NCBI GenBank assembly: GCA_016285615.1
Contig: JAEERB010000103.1
Span: forward strand, 1 to 8,541
DNA from: Bacteroidales bacterium
GTDB taxonomy: Bacteria > Bacteroidota > Bacteroidia > Bacteroidales > WCHB1-69
DNA length: 8,541 nt
Reading direction: 5' to 3'
Under the pieces are notes generated by a model. That model saw only the letters and a list, made by a program, of their open reading frames with translations. It was not told the DNA's origin and searched no databases. Positions 1 through 6,412 of the stretch are shown one piece after another. The position numbers and the translations under genes are program-made. Position 1 is the stretch's first letter; each line of letters opens with the position of its first letter.

Positions 1-2702
1 CTCTGCCAACGGTTGAAGAGCATCTTGTCCATGCCAAGCAGATCCACGTAAATATCGGGTTCTACCACCGGTACCAGTTCAAATGCGTTATCAAGGCGCA
101 TCTCGCTGCCATTGCTGTGACGCACAATGGCGTTGTACTTGCCTAATGGAGCGTTTTTCAGGTGGAAGCGCACCTCCATACAGCCCTTCTTCAATTCACG
201 CAAAACGATGCCTTCGTATTCTACGCTATCTTTTTCCAAAATAAATACATCCCTACTCTGCATACCGCCAGCATAGAATTTCAGCGTCACATCGCCCTGT
301 CCAGCTTTAGGACTCTCAACACGCTGCAGACCAGTTATTTCAACCAATTTCACAATCGTATCATTGCCCTCTTTGCCGTAGGCAATCAACTTCACCTCAC
401 GCACGCCAGGCGTAGAATAAACGATAGTCGGGTTGGCATCGTAAGTGTAGTTCCAACTCCTTTCATCATATTTCCAGTAATACTTGGTCACATTGCCCGA
501 GGTTTTATTAATGAAGCAAACCTCGCTCTCGCCCTTGTCATTGATATGCTGCACAAAGTCGAAATCGGCCACAGGTGCCGGACGAGTCTCATACACAAAC
601 TTATACTGACCATAGCCGCCACGGTGGGTCACCTGCAGATAATAGGTAGCTTTGCCCAAGGTGGTTTTCCAGTTATAGGTCATGGTATCCACCAGCTCCC
701 ACGTTGAAGCACCCGACAAAGTGCCAATGTCTTCCAATACGCCATCTTCCATCAAATGGAGTCTGAAATAGAGGCCTAACTTCTGATCCAGCACATTGCC
801 GTGGCCACCGCCCGGGTAGCATTGCGACAACACATTGAACGAACCGTTGGATGGCAATGTCACAATGTACCAATCTTCCTTATCCTGATAATAGCCAGCG
901 CTATCCATCGCACCCTCATATCCGATATGACCGAAAGCCGTGTCTCCTTCTGACAAACGGACAGCCTGATTCCAAGTGTCATTAGGTTCCGCATCGCTTT
1001 CAATTTCAGGATATTGCAATCTTAATGCAAAATTATAAGTAGCCAAACCCACATACGGGTTAATATAGAAATAGTAGTTTCCCTTGCCCACGCCATACGA
1101 GTATGCTGATTTGAGGGTATCCCACACTGATTCATAATTGGCAGTGAGACTACGGTAATGAGCAAACGAGCTGTCGGCCTTCATATATTGGAGCGAACCC
1201 CAATCGAAGCGGCAACCGCCTTCGCCCTTAGGCTGTATATGAAAGTCCGTGAGAATGTTACAATCCTTATCCACCGTAAACTTATAGCAGTCATAACTAT
1301 CCTGCTTCATCTGCTTCTGGTCGTAGAAGCCGACATGGCCATAGACGGTCTTGTCTTTCTCCAATGGCAGCGATTGCACATATTCGTCATTCGGTTCCAC
1401 ATCATCAGGCACATCGTAATAATCGGCATCCAATTGGAAATCGTAGGTGCATTGGCCCACATACGGATAGATATGGAAATAGTAGGTTCCTGCCGACAAG
1501 CCTTTGTATCTCATGACTTTAACGGTATCAAACACACCATAATCGTTATCGTTGCGCCAACCACCAATGGGAGCAGAAGTAAATGTGCTATCGGCCTTCA
1601 TAATCTGCCAATTGTCCATATCAAATCTCAAATCACCTTCACCTTTGCGCTGTAAATTGAACTTGACTTTCACATCGCAATCTCTCTCTACGGTAAACTT
1701 GTAGCAGTCGTAATAGTCTTTTTTCATGCGCGTCTGATCGTAGAAACCCACATGGCCATAGACCTTTTCTCCCGGACGGAACTCAACAGCCTGTGCATAT
1801 TCATCATTAGGCTCTCGGTCTTCAGGTACATCGTAATAGTTCACATCCAACCTCAAATTATAATAAGCCCAACCCGTATAAGGATAAACACGAAAATAGT
1901 AGGTTCCTGCAGATAAACCTTTGTATCTTACAATTTTAAGTGTGTCGAAAACGCCGTAATCGTTATCATTGCGCCAACCGCCGATGGGACTGGAAACGAA
2001 CTCGCCATCTTCATTCATAATCTGCCAATTATCCATGTCAAAGCGAGAGGTGTTGCCATCGCTGCCAGGGCATGGTGTGATATTAGTATATAACTTCACA
2101 TCGCAATCCCGCTCCACGGTGAACTTATAGCAATCGTAATAATCCTGCTCACCAGTTTCATGGTTTTTAAAACCGGCATGGCCGTATGCTGTCACTCCGG
2201 GAATCAGCGTAGTGGCTTGGGCATACGTATTATTCGGCTCAGGGTCATTCGGATAGGCAGCGCCGCCATCCCACAAGAAGCGCACTTTGAACGTAGCGCC
2301 TTCGGTGGCAGTTCTGTTCACACGCAGAATATAAGTGCCATTGGAGCGTTGGAGAAAACGCCAATTGATATTCGTGCCAATGTCGGAACGCCAGATTCTC
2401 GAACTGCTCGAGCCATACGAGGACGAAATCTGTTCGAGCGTATTATCCTCTTTCAGGAGATAGAAATAAACATCAAAAAAGCTGCCGCTTTCCGCCATCG
2501 AGAGCAGATCCATCTGAATGTCCAGATACGACTCGCCGCTGATTTCCAAGCGGTAATAAATGTCGTCGCGGACATTTTTCTCAATGGTGCCAGTAGCCGA
2601 CCACACGCCGTTGGACAATGGTATGGCCGTCTGCCAGGTGTCTTGGGCATTGACCTGACATACGAATGCCAAAGAAATCAAAAACAATAATAATTTCTTC
2701 AT
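1..2702 (-). CDS. Large exported protein with tandem PPC-like domains and a PKD domain (C-terminus beyond window)
   Basis: The frame is open from the ATG at 2700-2702 to the left edge, giving 900 visible codons and no stop, so the gene is partial. Residues 1-19 form a Sec signal peptide (KK, then a hydrophobic stretch, then VNA before Q20). Residues about 20-152 and four following blocks starting at E155, E297, E436 and E572 resemble bacterial pre-peptidase C-terminal (PPC) domains. Each of the four opens with an EPN(D/N) motif, followed by a D-x-Y-x-C-YKFTV strand and a GLSAGTYYF-type strand. A PKD-like domain (PVADFDF...YWKYD...TPGVREVKLIAYG) spans about 710-791. After it comes an IPT-like beta domain at about 795-880, and a further domain begins near 882. 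No catalytic domain is visible, so the unseen C-terminus could hold a peptidase or a sorting domain. PPC and PKD domains are known in secreted or surface enzymes and adhesins. A role outside the cell is inferred; the substrate is unknown. Confidence 0.85.
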   Translation of the reverse strand, partial: MKKLLLFLISLAFVCQVNAQDTWQTAIPLSNGVWSATGTIEKNVRDDIYYRLEISGESYLDIQMDLLSMAESGSFFDVYFYLLKEDNTLEQISSSYGSSSSRIWRSDIGTNINWRFLQRSNGTYILRVNRTATEGATFKVRFLWDGGAAYPNDPEPNNTYAQATTLIPGVTAYGHAGFKNHETGEQDYYDCYKFTVERDCDVKLYTNITPCPGSDGNTSRFDMDNWQIMNEDGEFVSSPIGGWRNDNDYGVFDTLKIVRYKGLSAGTYYFRVYPYTGWAYYNLRLDVNYYDVPEDREPNDEYAQAVEFRPGEKVYGHVGFYDQTRMKKDYYDCYKFTVERDCDVKVKFNLQRKGEGDLRFDMDNWQIMKADSTFTSAPIGGWRNDNDYGVFDTVKVMRYKGLSAGTYYFHIYPYVGQCTYDFQLDADYYDVPDDVEPNDEYVQSLPLEKDKTVYGHVGFYDQKQMKQDSYDCYKFTVDKDCNILTDFHIQPKGEGGCRFDWGSLQYMKADSSFAHYRSLTANYESVWDTLKSAYSYGVGKGNYYFYINPYVGLATYNFALRLQYPEIESDAEPNDTWNQAVRLSEGDTAFGHIGYEGAMDSAGYYQDKEDWYIVTLPSNGSFNVLSQCYPGGGHGNVLDQKLGLYFRLHLMEDGVLEDIGTLSGASTWELVDTMTYNWKTTLGKATYYLQVTHRGGYGQYKFVYETRPAPVADFDFVQHINDKGESEVCFINKTSGNVTKYYWKYDERSWNYTYDANPTIVYSTPGVREVKLIAYGKEGNDTIVKLVEITGLQRVESPKAGQGDVTLKFYAGGMQSRDVFILEKDSVEYEGIVLRELKKGCMEVRFHLKNAPLGKYNAIVRHSNGSEMRLDNAFELVPVVEPDIYVDLLGMDKMLFNRWQ
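588..2240 (-). repeat. Four in-gene tandem repeats encoding PPC-like domains (about 136-142 residues each)
   Basis: EPN motifs at residues 155, 297, 436 and 572 of the large exported protein give a period of 142, 139 and 136 residues. Copies 1 and 2 are the closest pair: residues 221-275 and 360-414 match at about 44 of 55 positions by my count, including the shared blocks FDMDNWQIM, PIGGWRNDNDYGVFDT and RYKGLSAGTYYF. The DNA of these blocks differs mainly at third codon positions, so the copies look like duplications kept under protein-level selection rather than very recent copies. Copy 3 keeps YGHVGFYDQ and YDCYKFTV but has diverged in the middle. Copy 4 is the most divergent. Confidence 0.8.
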
Positions 2703-2730
2703 AAGTTTAGGAATATTTTAATGTTAGAAT

Positions 2731-2738
2731 CAAATTTA
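2731..2738 (-). promoter_or_regulatory. Candidate -7 promoter element for the large exported protein
   Basis: The minus strand reads TAAATTTG, an exact match to the Bacteroidota -7 consensus TAnnTTTG, 28 bp upstream of the ATG. A TTTG (-33-like) lies 26 bp further upstream (2765-2768), wider than the usual 19-21 bp, and an ATTG lies at 18 bp. Only the -7 half is convincing. Confidence 0.45.
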
Positions 2739-2857
2739 TTGTATTAAAACGAATTGCAATAATACAAAAAAAACTATTCGGACAAGAAAATGTTAATGAA
2801 TAGAAGTTAAGGAGTGAAGGAGGTTCCGCTGTGAACCGCGAAATAGAGAACAATGTG

Positions 2858-2879
2858 GGGCCGTAGCACGCTACGGCCC
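2858..2879. repeat. Palindrome in tandem unit 1 (10-bp perfect stem, 2-nt centre)
   Basis: GGGCCGTAGC is followed after AC by its exact reverse complement GCTACGGCCC. No run of T follows on either strand, so it does not look like a standard intrinsic terminator, although an RNA copy would form a strong hairpin. Confidence 0.85.
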
Positions 2880-2928
2880 TACGGCTGAATAGGATTCCAT
2901 TGTGAACCGCGGAATAGAAAACAATGTG

Positions 2929-2950
2929 GGGCCGTAGCGCGCTACGGCCC
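2929..2950. repeat. Perfect 22-bp palindrome in tandem unit 2
   Basis: The same GGGCCGTAGC arm and its reverse complement are separated by GC, so all 22 bp are self-complementary. Its start is 71 bp from the start of the first palindrome. The change from AC to GC at the centre keeps both arms intact while the flanking sequence has drifted. Confidence 0.85.
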
Positions 2951-2967
2951 TACTACGGCTGAATAGG

Positions 2968-2989
2968 ATTCCGCTGTGAACCGCGGAAT
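2968..2989. repeat. Second inverted repeat of the tandem unit (7-bp stem, 8-nt loop)
   Basis: ATTCCGC and GCGGAAT flank TGTGAACC. The stem is perfect in the partial third copy, reduced to 5 bp in unit 2 (ATTCC/GGAAT) and disturbed in unit 1. Each full unit therefore carries two potential hairpins: this one and the GGGCCGTAGC palindrome. Confidence 0.65.
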
Positions 2990-3013
2990 AGAGGTTAAGG
3001 ATTAAGTGTTAAC

Positions 3014-3047
3014 GAATTTTTGAATTCTGAATTTTGAATTTTGAATT
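3014..3047 (-). repeat. Heptamer tract abutting the esterase stop codon
   Basis: On the esterase coding strand, the TAG stop is followed after one A by ATTCAAA, ATTCAAA, ATTCAGA and ATTCAAA, then AATTCG. The period is exactly 7 bp over four units. The unit is close to the ATTCACA/ATTTACA units that follow rsmI and queC. Confidence 0.8.
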
Positions 3048-4694
3048 CTACTTCTCCACCGTCCTGACAAACGCGGCGCCATTGGTATAGCAGCCAGAGG
3101 CAGTGAGTCGATGCACGGGGTAATTCTCCAGCCACACAACTTTCACGTTATTAGTTTGTTGCGAAAGAATGAAGCCACCTTCGATTTTCCAATAAACCTG
3201 GCTGATGTTATCGCCCACGAGTTCATAACATTGTGGCATATTCACCTCTATAACAGCGAGTTCGTTCTTTTCATTCCAGCGATCAGTCACATACGCCTGT
3301 GGTGTACATGGCTGCAAAGTGGCGTTGTCGTTCACAATTTCGGGATAGAAGAATGCGTCCATGTGGTCCTGGATAAAATTGAAGACGGGCGTAAGTTTGC
3401 CGTTCTTATCCTCATAAGGCCCGTGGCCCATTCCCTTGAGGGTGTACATCTCCTCACGGAGCCCCAACTGCTTGGCTTTGCGATGGATAGAAGCCGAGCC
3501 ATACATTCTTTCGAAAAACATCTCGCCCACTGGACCTTTGATGTCGGAGAAGGGATAGCCGTTGTCGTACGGCACAATCTGGTCGGCATCGCCGTGGAAG
3601 GAAATGATGGAAGTACGCGAGTTTTCAATCTGTTTCAGGTCGTTAACGGCGCCCCACATGTTGGCCACCGCCTTGATGCGAAAATTAGCTTTGATTTTGT
3701 TTCCCGATGACTCTAAATTGCCGAGGTCATCGGTAAAGAGCTTGCCGTAAGAACTTTTTGGACGAGTGTTATTGCGCATAAAGGCCAGATTGAGTGAGGT
3801 AATGCCGCCGGCGCTACTGCCACCCACAAAAATCAAGCTGGTGTCGATGCCGTAGTCGTTGCGATGGCTTACCAGATAACGGGTGGCCGCGTGGGCGTCC
3901 TGTACAGCGTTATAGCCCGTCCGCTCAATGGATTGCTTGGACAAGCGGAAGCCGAGGCGGTAGTTCAGCGACACCGTCACGTAACCCAACGAGGCGAAAT
4001 GGGTACACCATTTTTGGAATGCCTGCGACGCTTTGTCGCCAATATAGAAAGCACCGCCGTGAATCATAATCAGCAGAGGCCGCTTAGTCAGCGTATCTTC
4101 CTGTGGCAGATAGACATCCATTCGCAGCGACAACTCCTTCTTCTTGAACGAGGAGCCAATGCCATCGGAAAGTACCTTGAGATAGTTGGCTTCATCGGTT
4201 GTGGGATAGGAAGTCCAGAAGCCCTGCGCCTTGCCATACTCCACGTCCTTGACAATTTTTACATTAAAGCATTCCTCTTGATAACGTTTTTTAAACTCCT
4301 TATATTCTGGAACTTGGTATTCAACAAAACTAAAATCACCACGACCCTTTTCTGAAATATAACTGCCCGACAAAACATCGTCAGTGGCATTCCAGGATAA
4401 CTTCACATTGAAATCCTCATTGCCGATTTTCACCTTGTAGCGCCGTTTCAACACCTTGGCCGAGAAGTCCACCCCATGCGTCAGCGGTCCTTCATCCAGC
4501 ATAAAATACTGTCCTGTAATGGTTGTCGAGGTGATATCATCGAAGAAAAGAAGACACTGTCGCGTACCTATCGTACCGATATAGAACCGATTAGGCACAA
4601 TCTCCAACGAATTGGGGCTCGGATGTCCGCAACATGACAGCAGACTCGACACGAAGAGGAAACAAGACAGGAAAAAGTTGCGAATTTTGTTCAT
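3048..4694 (-). CDS. Lipoprotein carboxylesterase / alpha-beta hydrolase with PKD-like C-terminal region
   Basis: 548 residues with an ATG start at 4692-4694. A lipoprotein signal is visible: hydrophobic residues 7-19 and lipobox LLSC with Cys21, so the mature protein is probably membrane-anchored and outside the cytoplasm. Residues about 30-150 form a beta-rich N-terminal part that I do not recognise. The hydrolase domain, about 190-450, carries the oxyanion-hole motif HGGAF (212-216), the nucleophile elbow G-S-S-A-G with Ser294, a likely acid Asp372 in HGDADQIVP, and His424 in GMGHGPYED. The triad therefore looks complete. Residues about 465-548 (YWKIEGGFILS, VKVVW) resemble a PKD-like fold. 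Family members hydrolyse carboxylic esters, often acyl groups on plant polysaccharides or small esters; the substrate here is unknown. It sits 164 bp after rsmI, and the gap shows no -7 element. Confidence 0.85.
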   Translation of the reverse strand: MNKIRNFFLSCFLFVSSLLSCCGHPSPNSLEIVPNRFYIGTIGTRQCLLFFDDITSTTITGQYFMLDEGPLTHGVDFSAKVLKRRYKVKIGNEDFNVKLSWNATDDVLSGSYISEKGRGDFSFVEYQVPEYKEFKKRYQEECFNVKIVKDVEYGKAQGFWTSYPTTDEANYLKVLSDGIGSSFKKKELSLRMDVYLPQEDTLTKRPLLIMIHGGAFYIGDKASQAFQKWCTHFASLGYVTVSLNYRLGFRLSKQSIERTGYNAVQDAHAATRYLVSHRNDYGIDTSLIFVGGSSAGGITSLNLAFMRNNTRPKSSYGKLFTDDLGNLESSGNKIKANFRIKAVANMWGAVNDLKQIENSRTSIISFHGDADQIVPYDNGYPFSDIKGPVGEMFFERMYGSASIHRKAKQLGLREEMYTLKGMGHGPYEDKNGKLTPVFNFIQDHMDAFFYPEIVNDNATLQPCTPQAYVTDRWNEKNELAVIEVNMPQCYELVGDNISQVYWKIEGGFILSQQTNNVKVVWLENYPVHRLTASGCYTNGAAFVRTVEK

Positions 4695-4714
4695 GGGGAA
4701 AGGATTTAGTGAGG

Positions 4715-4776
4715 AGTGTGAAGTGAGAAGTGAAAAGTGAATAGAAGTTAAGAAGTTAAGAAACTAAGGAGTTAAG
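4715..4776. repeat. Purine-rich heptamer and octamer tracts upstream of the esterase
   Basis: On the plus strand, 4715-4742 reads as four 7-bp units: AGTGTGA, AGTGAGA, AGTGAAA and AGTGAAT. From 4750 it becomes 8-bp units (AAGAAGTT, AAGAAACT, AAGGAGTT, AAG). The 15-mer TGAATAGAAGTTAAG at 4738-4752 occurs again, identical and in the same orientation, at 2797-2811. Both copies lie upstream of a minus-strand gene encoding an exported protein. Confidence 0.75.
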
Positions 4777-4810
4777 TATTATTAAGTTAGGGAATCATAA
4801 AGTCATATTA

Positions 4811-4869
4811 ATTGTAAATTGTAAATTGTAAATTGAATCGTGCATTATGAATTGTGAATTATGAATTAT
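4811..4869 (-). repeat. 7-bp periodic AT-rich tract overlapping the rsmI stop codon
   Basis: The plus strand shows ATTGTAA three times in a row (4811-4831), then an interruption, then ATTATGA, ATTGTGA, ATTATGA and ATT (4844-4867). On the rsmI coding strand these are ATTCATA, ATTCACA and TTTACAA-type units. The TAA stop of rsmI (4859-4861) lies inside the tract, so its last codons (AAT AAT TCA TAA) are made of repeat sequence. Confidence 0.8.
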
Positions 4870-5548
4870 TCTCCTCTCTTCGTTCTCCGTTCTCCACTAC
4901 CACCACAATCTCACCTTTAACGGCTTTTTGGCTAAAATATTGGATAGCTTCGGCGATAGTGCCGCGGAAATTCTCTTCGTGGATTTTGGTCAGCTCACGG
5001 GCAACCGACAGTCGGCGGTCACTGCCAAAGGGCTCCACCATCATCTCCAAGGTCTTGAGCAGGCGGTATGGCGACTCGTAAAACATTACGGTACAGTCCA
5101 TTTCGGCCAACTTCTTCAAGGTACTCTCCTTCCCTTTCTTGTGTGGCAGGAAGCCGTGGAAATAGAAGCTTTCGCAGGGCAACCCCGAATTGACCAAGGC
5201 GGGAATGAGAGCCGTGGCACCGGGCAGGCACTCCACCTCGATGCCCTCTTTCAGACATTCGCGCACAAGCAGGAAACCAGGGTCGGAAATAGCAGGCGTA
5301 CCCGCATCGGAAGTGAGCGCCACCGAACCCACCGACTTGATCATCGCAATGGTCTTATCCAACGTTTGATGCTCATTATGAATGTGATAGGGATAACATT
5401 TCTGCTCAATTCCATAATGGCGAAGCAGATTGCCCGTGGTTCGCGTATCTTCACAGAAGACCATGTCAACCTCTTTCAGCACACGCAACGCACGCAGCGT
5501 GATGTCTTCCAAATTGCCTATCGGAGTGGGAATAAGATATAGTTTCAC
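4859..5548 (-). CDS. rsmI: 16S rRNA (cytidine-1402-2'-O)-methyltransferase
   Basis: 229 residues of the SAM-dependent tetrapyrrole-methylase-like fold. RsmI methylates the 2'-OH of C1402 in 16S rRNA, in the ribosomal P site. Motifs in order: PTPIGNLEDITLRAL (7-21), CEDTRTTGNLL (32-42), TSDAGTPAISDPG (79-91), LPGATALIPAL (108-118), FHGFLPHKKGKE (130-141), FYESPYRLLKTL (156-167) and ARELTKIHEE (183-192). It is shorter than the E. coli enzyme (about 286 residues) because it ends soon after the EIVVVVE strand, which is usual in Bacteroidota. The start is GTG at 5546-5548, where the family's N-terminus MKLYLIPTPIGNL begins; no ATG gives a better fit and no AGGAGG-like site precedes it. The C-terminal tail GERREENNS is low in complexity and its stop lies inside a heptamer repeat. 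Confidence 0.96.
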   Translation of the reverse strand: MKLYLIPTPIGNLEDITLRALRVLKEVDMVFCEDTRTTGNLLRHYGIEQKCYPYHIHNEHQTLDKTIAMIKSVGSVALTSDAGTPAISDPGFLLVRECLKEGIEVECLPGATALIPALVNSGLPCESFYFHGFLPHKKGKESTLKKLAEMDCTVMFYESPYRLLKTLEMMVEPFGSDRRLSVARELTKIHEENFRGTIAEAIQYFSQKAVKGEIVVVVENGERREENNS

Positions 5549-5567
5549 AGGAGAAAATTTTGTTTTG

Positions 5568-5575
5568 CAAAAATA
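5568..5575 (-). promoter_or_regulatory. Candidate -7 promoter element for rsmI
   Basis: The minus strand reads TATTTTTG, an exact TAnnTTTG match, in the 40-bp gap between the FISUMP gene and rsmI. It ends 19 bp before the GTG start, so a transcript from it would have a very short leader. I see no TTTG at the expected -33 spacing. Confidence 0.45.
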
Positions 5576-5588
5576 CGATTTTGTTCTT

Positions 5589-6347
5589 TCATTTCTCCGT
5601 TTTAATGCATCTTACCGAGAAGGCCGAAAAGGTTTCGGCGTCGTACATGAAGGCGTAGGGCAAATAATAGAGCAGTCGGTGATAGACGCCCAGGGCGCCG
5701 TTGCACGAGGATGTCCAGATGTCGGCGTAGCGGTTGAAATCGACGCAGCGACCGCCATGCCAACCACCAGCGGGAATGGCATTGAAGCCCGTGGCGTTGT
5801 TGTTTTCACGACGATTGCCAATGACACAATCGCCTGCATAGGCGTAGGATTCCCACATTTCGGTCGAAGCGAGCGCTTTGCCTATAAAGCTGCTATCGCC
5901 CTCGCAATAGTATGCAGGCTGCGAACCCACGTAGTTGATTAACGTCAGAAACTCCTTCTCCGTAGGCAAATGCCACCCTTTCGGACAAATGCCCTGTGCA
6001 CCTTCGCCTGCAGACAACTTTTCGGCCATAGCGGCAGGCCAGTTGTATAAATAGCCATACTTTGCCACATTCTCGGCATGACCGTCAGGATAAAACAGAT
6101 ATCCTTTGGTGTCACTCTTTTCACGGTTTTGTGCCACAGGAATCGCCGTACCATCAGCATAATGCGCTGTTCTCAGGTTCTCGCTCATCCAGCATTGGCT
6201 GCCAATCTGCACAGTGCGATACACATTCCCGTCGCGGTCGATGAGAGGCGTATTGACACATGGCTGTCCATCCGTTTGCGCCCACGCGGGAAATGCGCCC
6301 AGGCCCAAGGACATCAGGATAACATAACAGGCGATTCTCAACTTCAT
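5589..6347 (-). CDS. Exported FISUMP-domain protein (Fibrobacter succinogenes major paralogous domain)
   Basis: 252 residues with an ATG at 6345-6347. Residues 1-23 are a Sec signal peptide (KLR, hydrophobic core, AWA before Q24). The mature part is essentially one FISUMP domain. Its hallmarks are DRDGNVYRTVQIGSQCWMSENL (split here as D37-Q51 and C52-L58), YGYLYNW (97-103), GICPKGWHLPTEKEF (119-133), GFNAIPAGG (187-195), YADIWTSS (207-214) and FSVRCIK (243-249). Eight cysteines (30, 52, 121, 148, 174, 201, 215, 247) suggest disulfides outside the cytoplasm. No lipobox is seen. FISUMP proteins are abundant in Bacteroidota and Fibrobacter and are associated with the cell surface, but their molecular role is not established and no enzyme function should be inferred. 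It lies 40 bp upstream of rsmI on the same strand and diverges from the DUF1295 gene. Confidence 0.9.
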   Translation of the reverse strand: MKLRIACYVILMSLGLGAFPAWAQTDGQPCVNTPLIDRDGNVYRTVQIGSQCWMSENLRTAHYADGTAIPVAQNREKSDTKGYLFYPDGHAENVAKYGYLYNWPAAMAEKLSAGEGAQGICPKGWHLPTEKEFLTLINYVGSQPAYYCEGDSSFIGKALASTEMWESYAYAGDCVIGNRRENNNATGFNAIPAGGWHGGRCVDFNRYADIWTSSCNGALGVYHRLLYYLPYAFMYDAETFSAFSVRCIKTEK

Positions 6348-6381
6348 ATCACTCTTTTATCAACATTATCATTTGTCAACG

Positions 6382-6389
6382 CAAAAATA
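6382..6389 (-). promoter_or_regulatory. Candidate -7 promoter element for the FISUMP gene
   Basis: The minus strand reads TATTTTTG, an exact TAnnTTTG match ending 34 bp before the FISUMP start codon. No TTTG stands at the usual -33 distance; that position falls on the opposing promoter element at 6405-6412. Confidence 0.5.
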
Positions 6390-6404
6390 ATCAAAAAACC
6401 TTTT

Positions 6405-6412
6405 TATCTTTG
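6405..6412 (+). promoter_or_regulatory. Candidate -7 promoter element for the DUF1295 gene
   Basis: TATCTTTG is an exact match to TAnnTTTG, 43 bp before the ATG at 6456. A TTTG occurs at 6372-6375, but the 29-bp spacing is too long for a normal -33 element. Confidence 0.45.

Larger units (their letters stand above)
2822..2993. repeat. GC-rich tandem repeat: two full units (70 and 74 bp) plus a 28-bp partial unit
   Basis: Unit 1 is 2822-2891, unit 2 is 2892-2965 and a partial unit 3 is 2966-2993. All begin with GG(A)TTCC followed by TGTGAACCGCG and AATAGA. Units 1 and 2 continue with ACAATGTGGGGCCGTAGC, its inverted partner, and a CGGCTGAATA end. Unit 2 differs by one extra A near its start, a TAC insertion (CTACTACGG against CTACGG) and a few substitutions. 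The units are much richer in G+C than their AT-rich surroundings. The arrangement resembles a REP/BIME-type intergenic palindromic element; I cannot name a family. Confidence 0.85.
2703..3047. other. Gene-free 345-bp intergenic region made of layered repeats
   Basis: No plausible coding frame is present. From left to right it holds a 5' leader with a -7 element (about 2703-2790), a GTTAAGG-type purine-rich tract (2797-2820), two and a partial third copy of a GC-rich tandem unit (2822-2993), a second GTTAAGG stretch (2993-3000) and an AT-rich heptamer tract (3014-3047) ending at the esterase stop codon. It separates the esterase stop from the start of the large exported protein, which lies downstream on the same strand. 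Confidence 0.8.

Noticed and set aside
162..2690. Plus-strand open frames at 162-707, 1158-1655 and 2160-2690
   Set aside because: They are antisense to the continuous minus-strand frame of the large exported protein, which has a signal peptide and repeated domains. Their His- and Ile-rich translations are typical shadow products.
1..2702. Assignment of the large protein as a peptidase or as a type IX secretion substrate
   Set aside because: The visible 900 residues contain no catalytic motif, and the C-terminus where a sorting domain would lie is outside the window.
2858..2950. Intrinsic terminators at the 22-bp palindromes
   Set aside because: The stems are strong but no T-run follows on either strand, and the palindromes lie 98 bp or more beyond the esterase stop. 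They fit an intergenic repeat better.
2822..2993. CRISPR-like array
   Set aside because: There are only two full repeats, joined directly without unique spacers, and the repeat itself spans about 70 bp. No cas gene is nearby.
3111..4355. Plus-strand open frames antisense to the esterase
   Set aside because: The opposite strand has a complete hydrolase with motifs in order, and these frames have no recognisable domain or plausible start region.
4928..5942. Plus-strand frames across rsmI and the FISUMP gene
   Set aside because: Both minus-strand genes are clear family members over their full length, so these are shadows.
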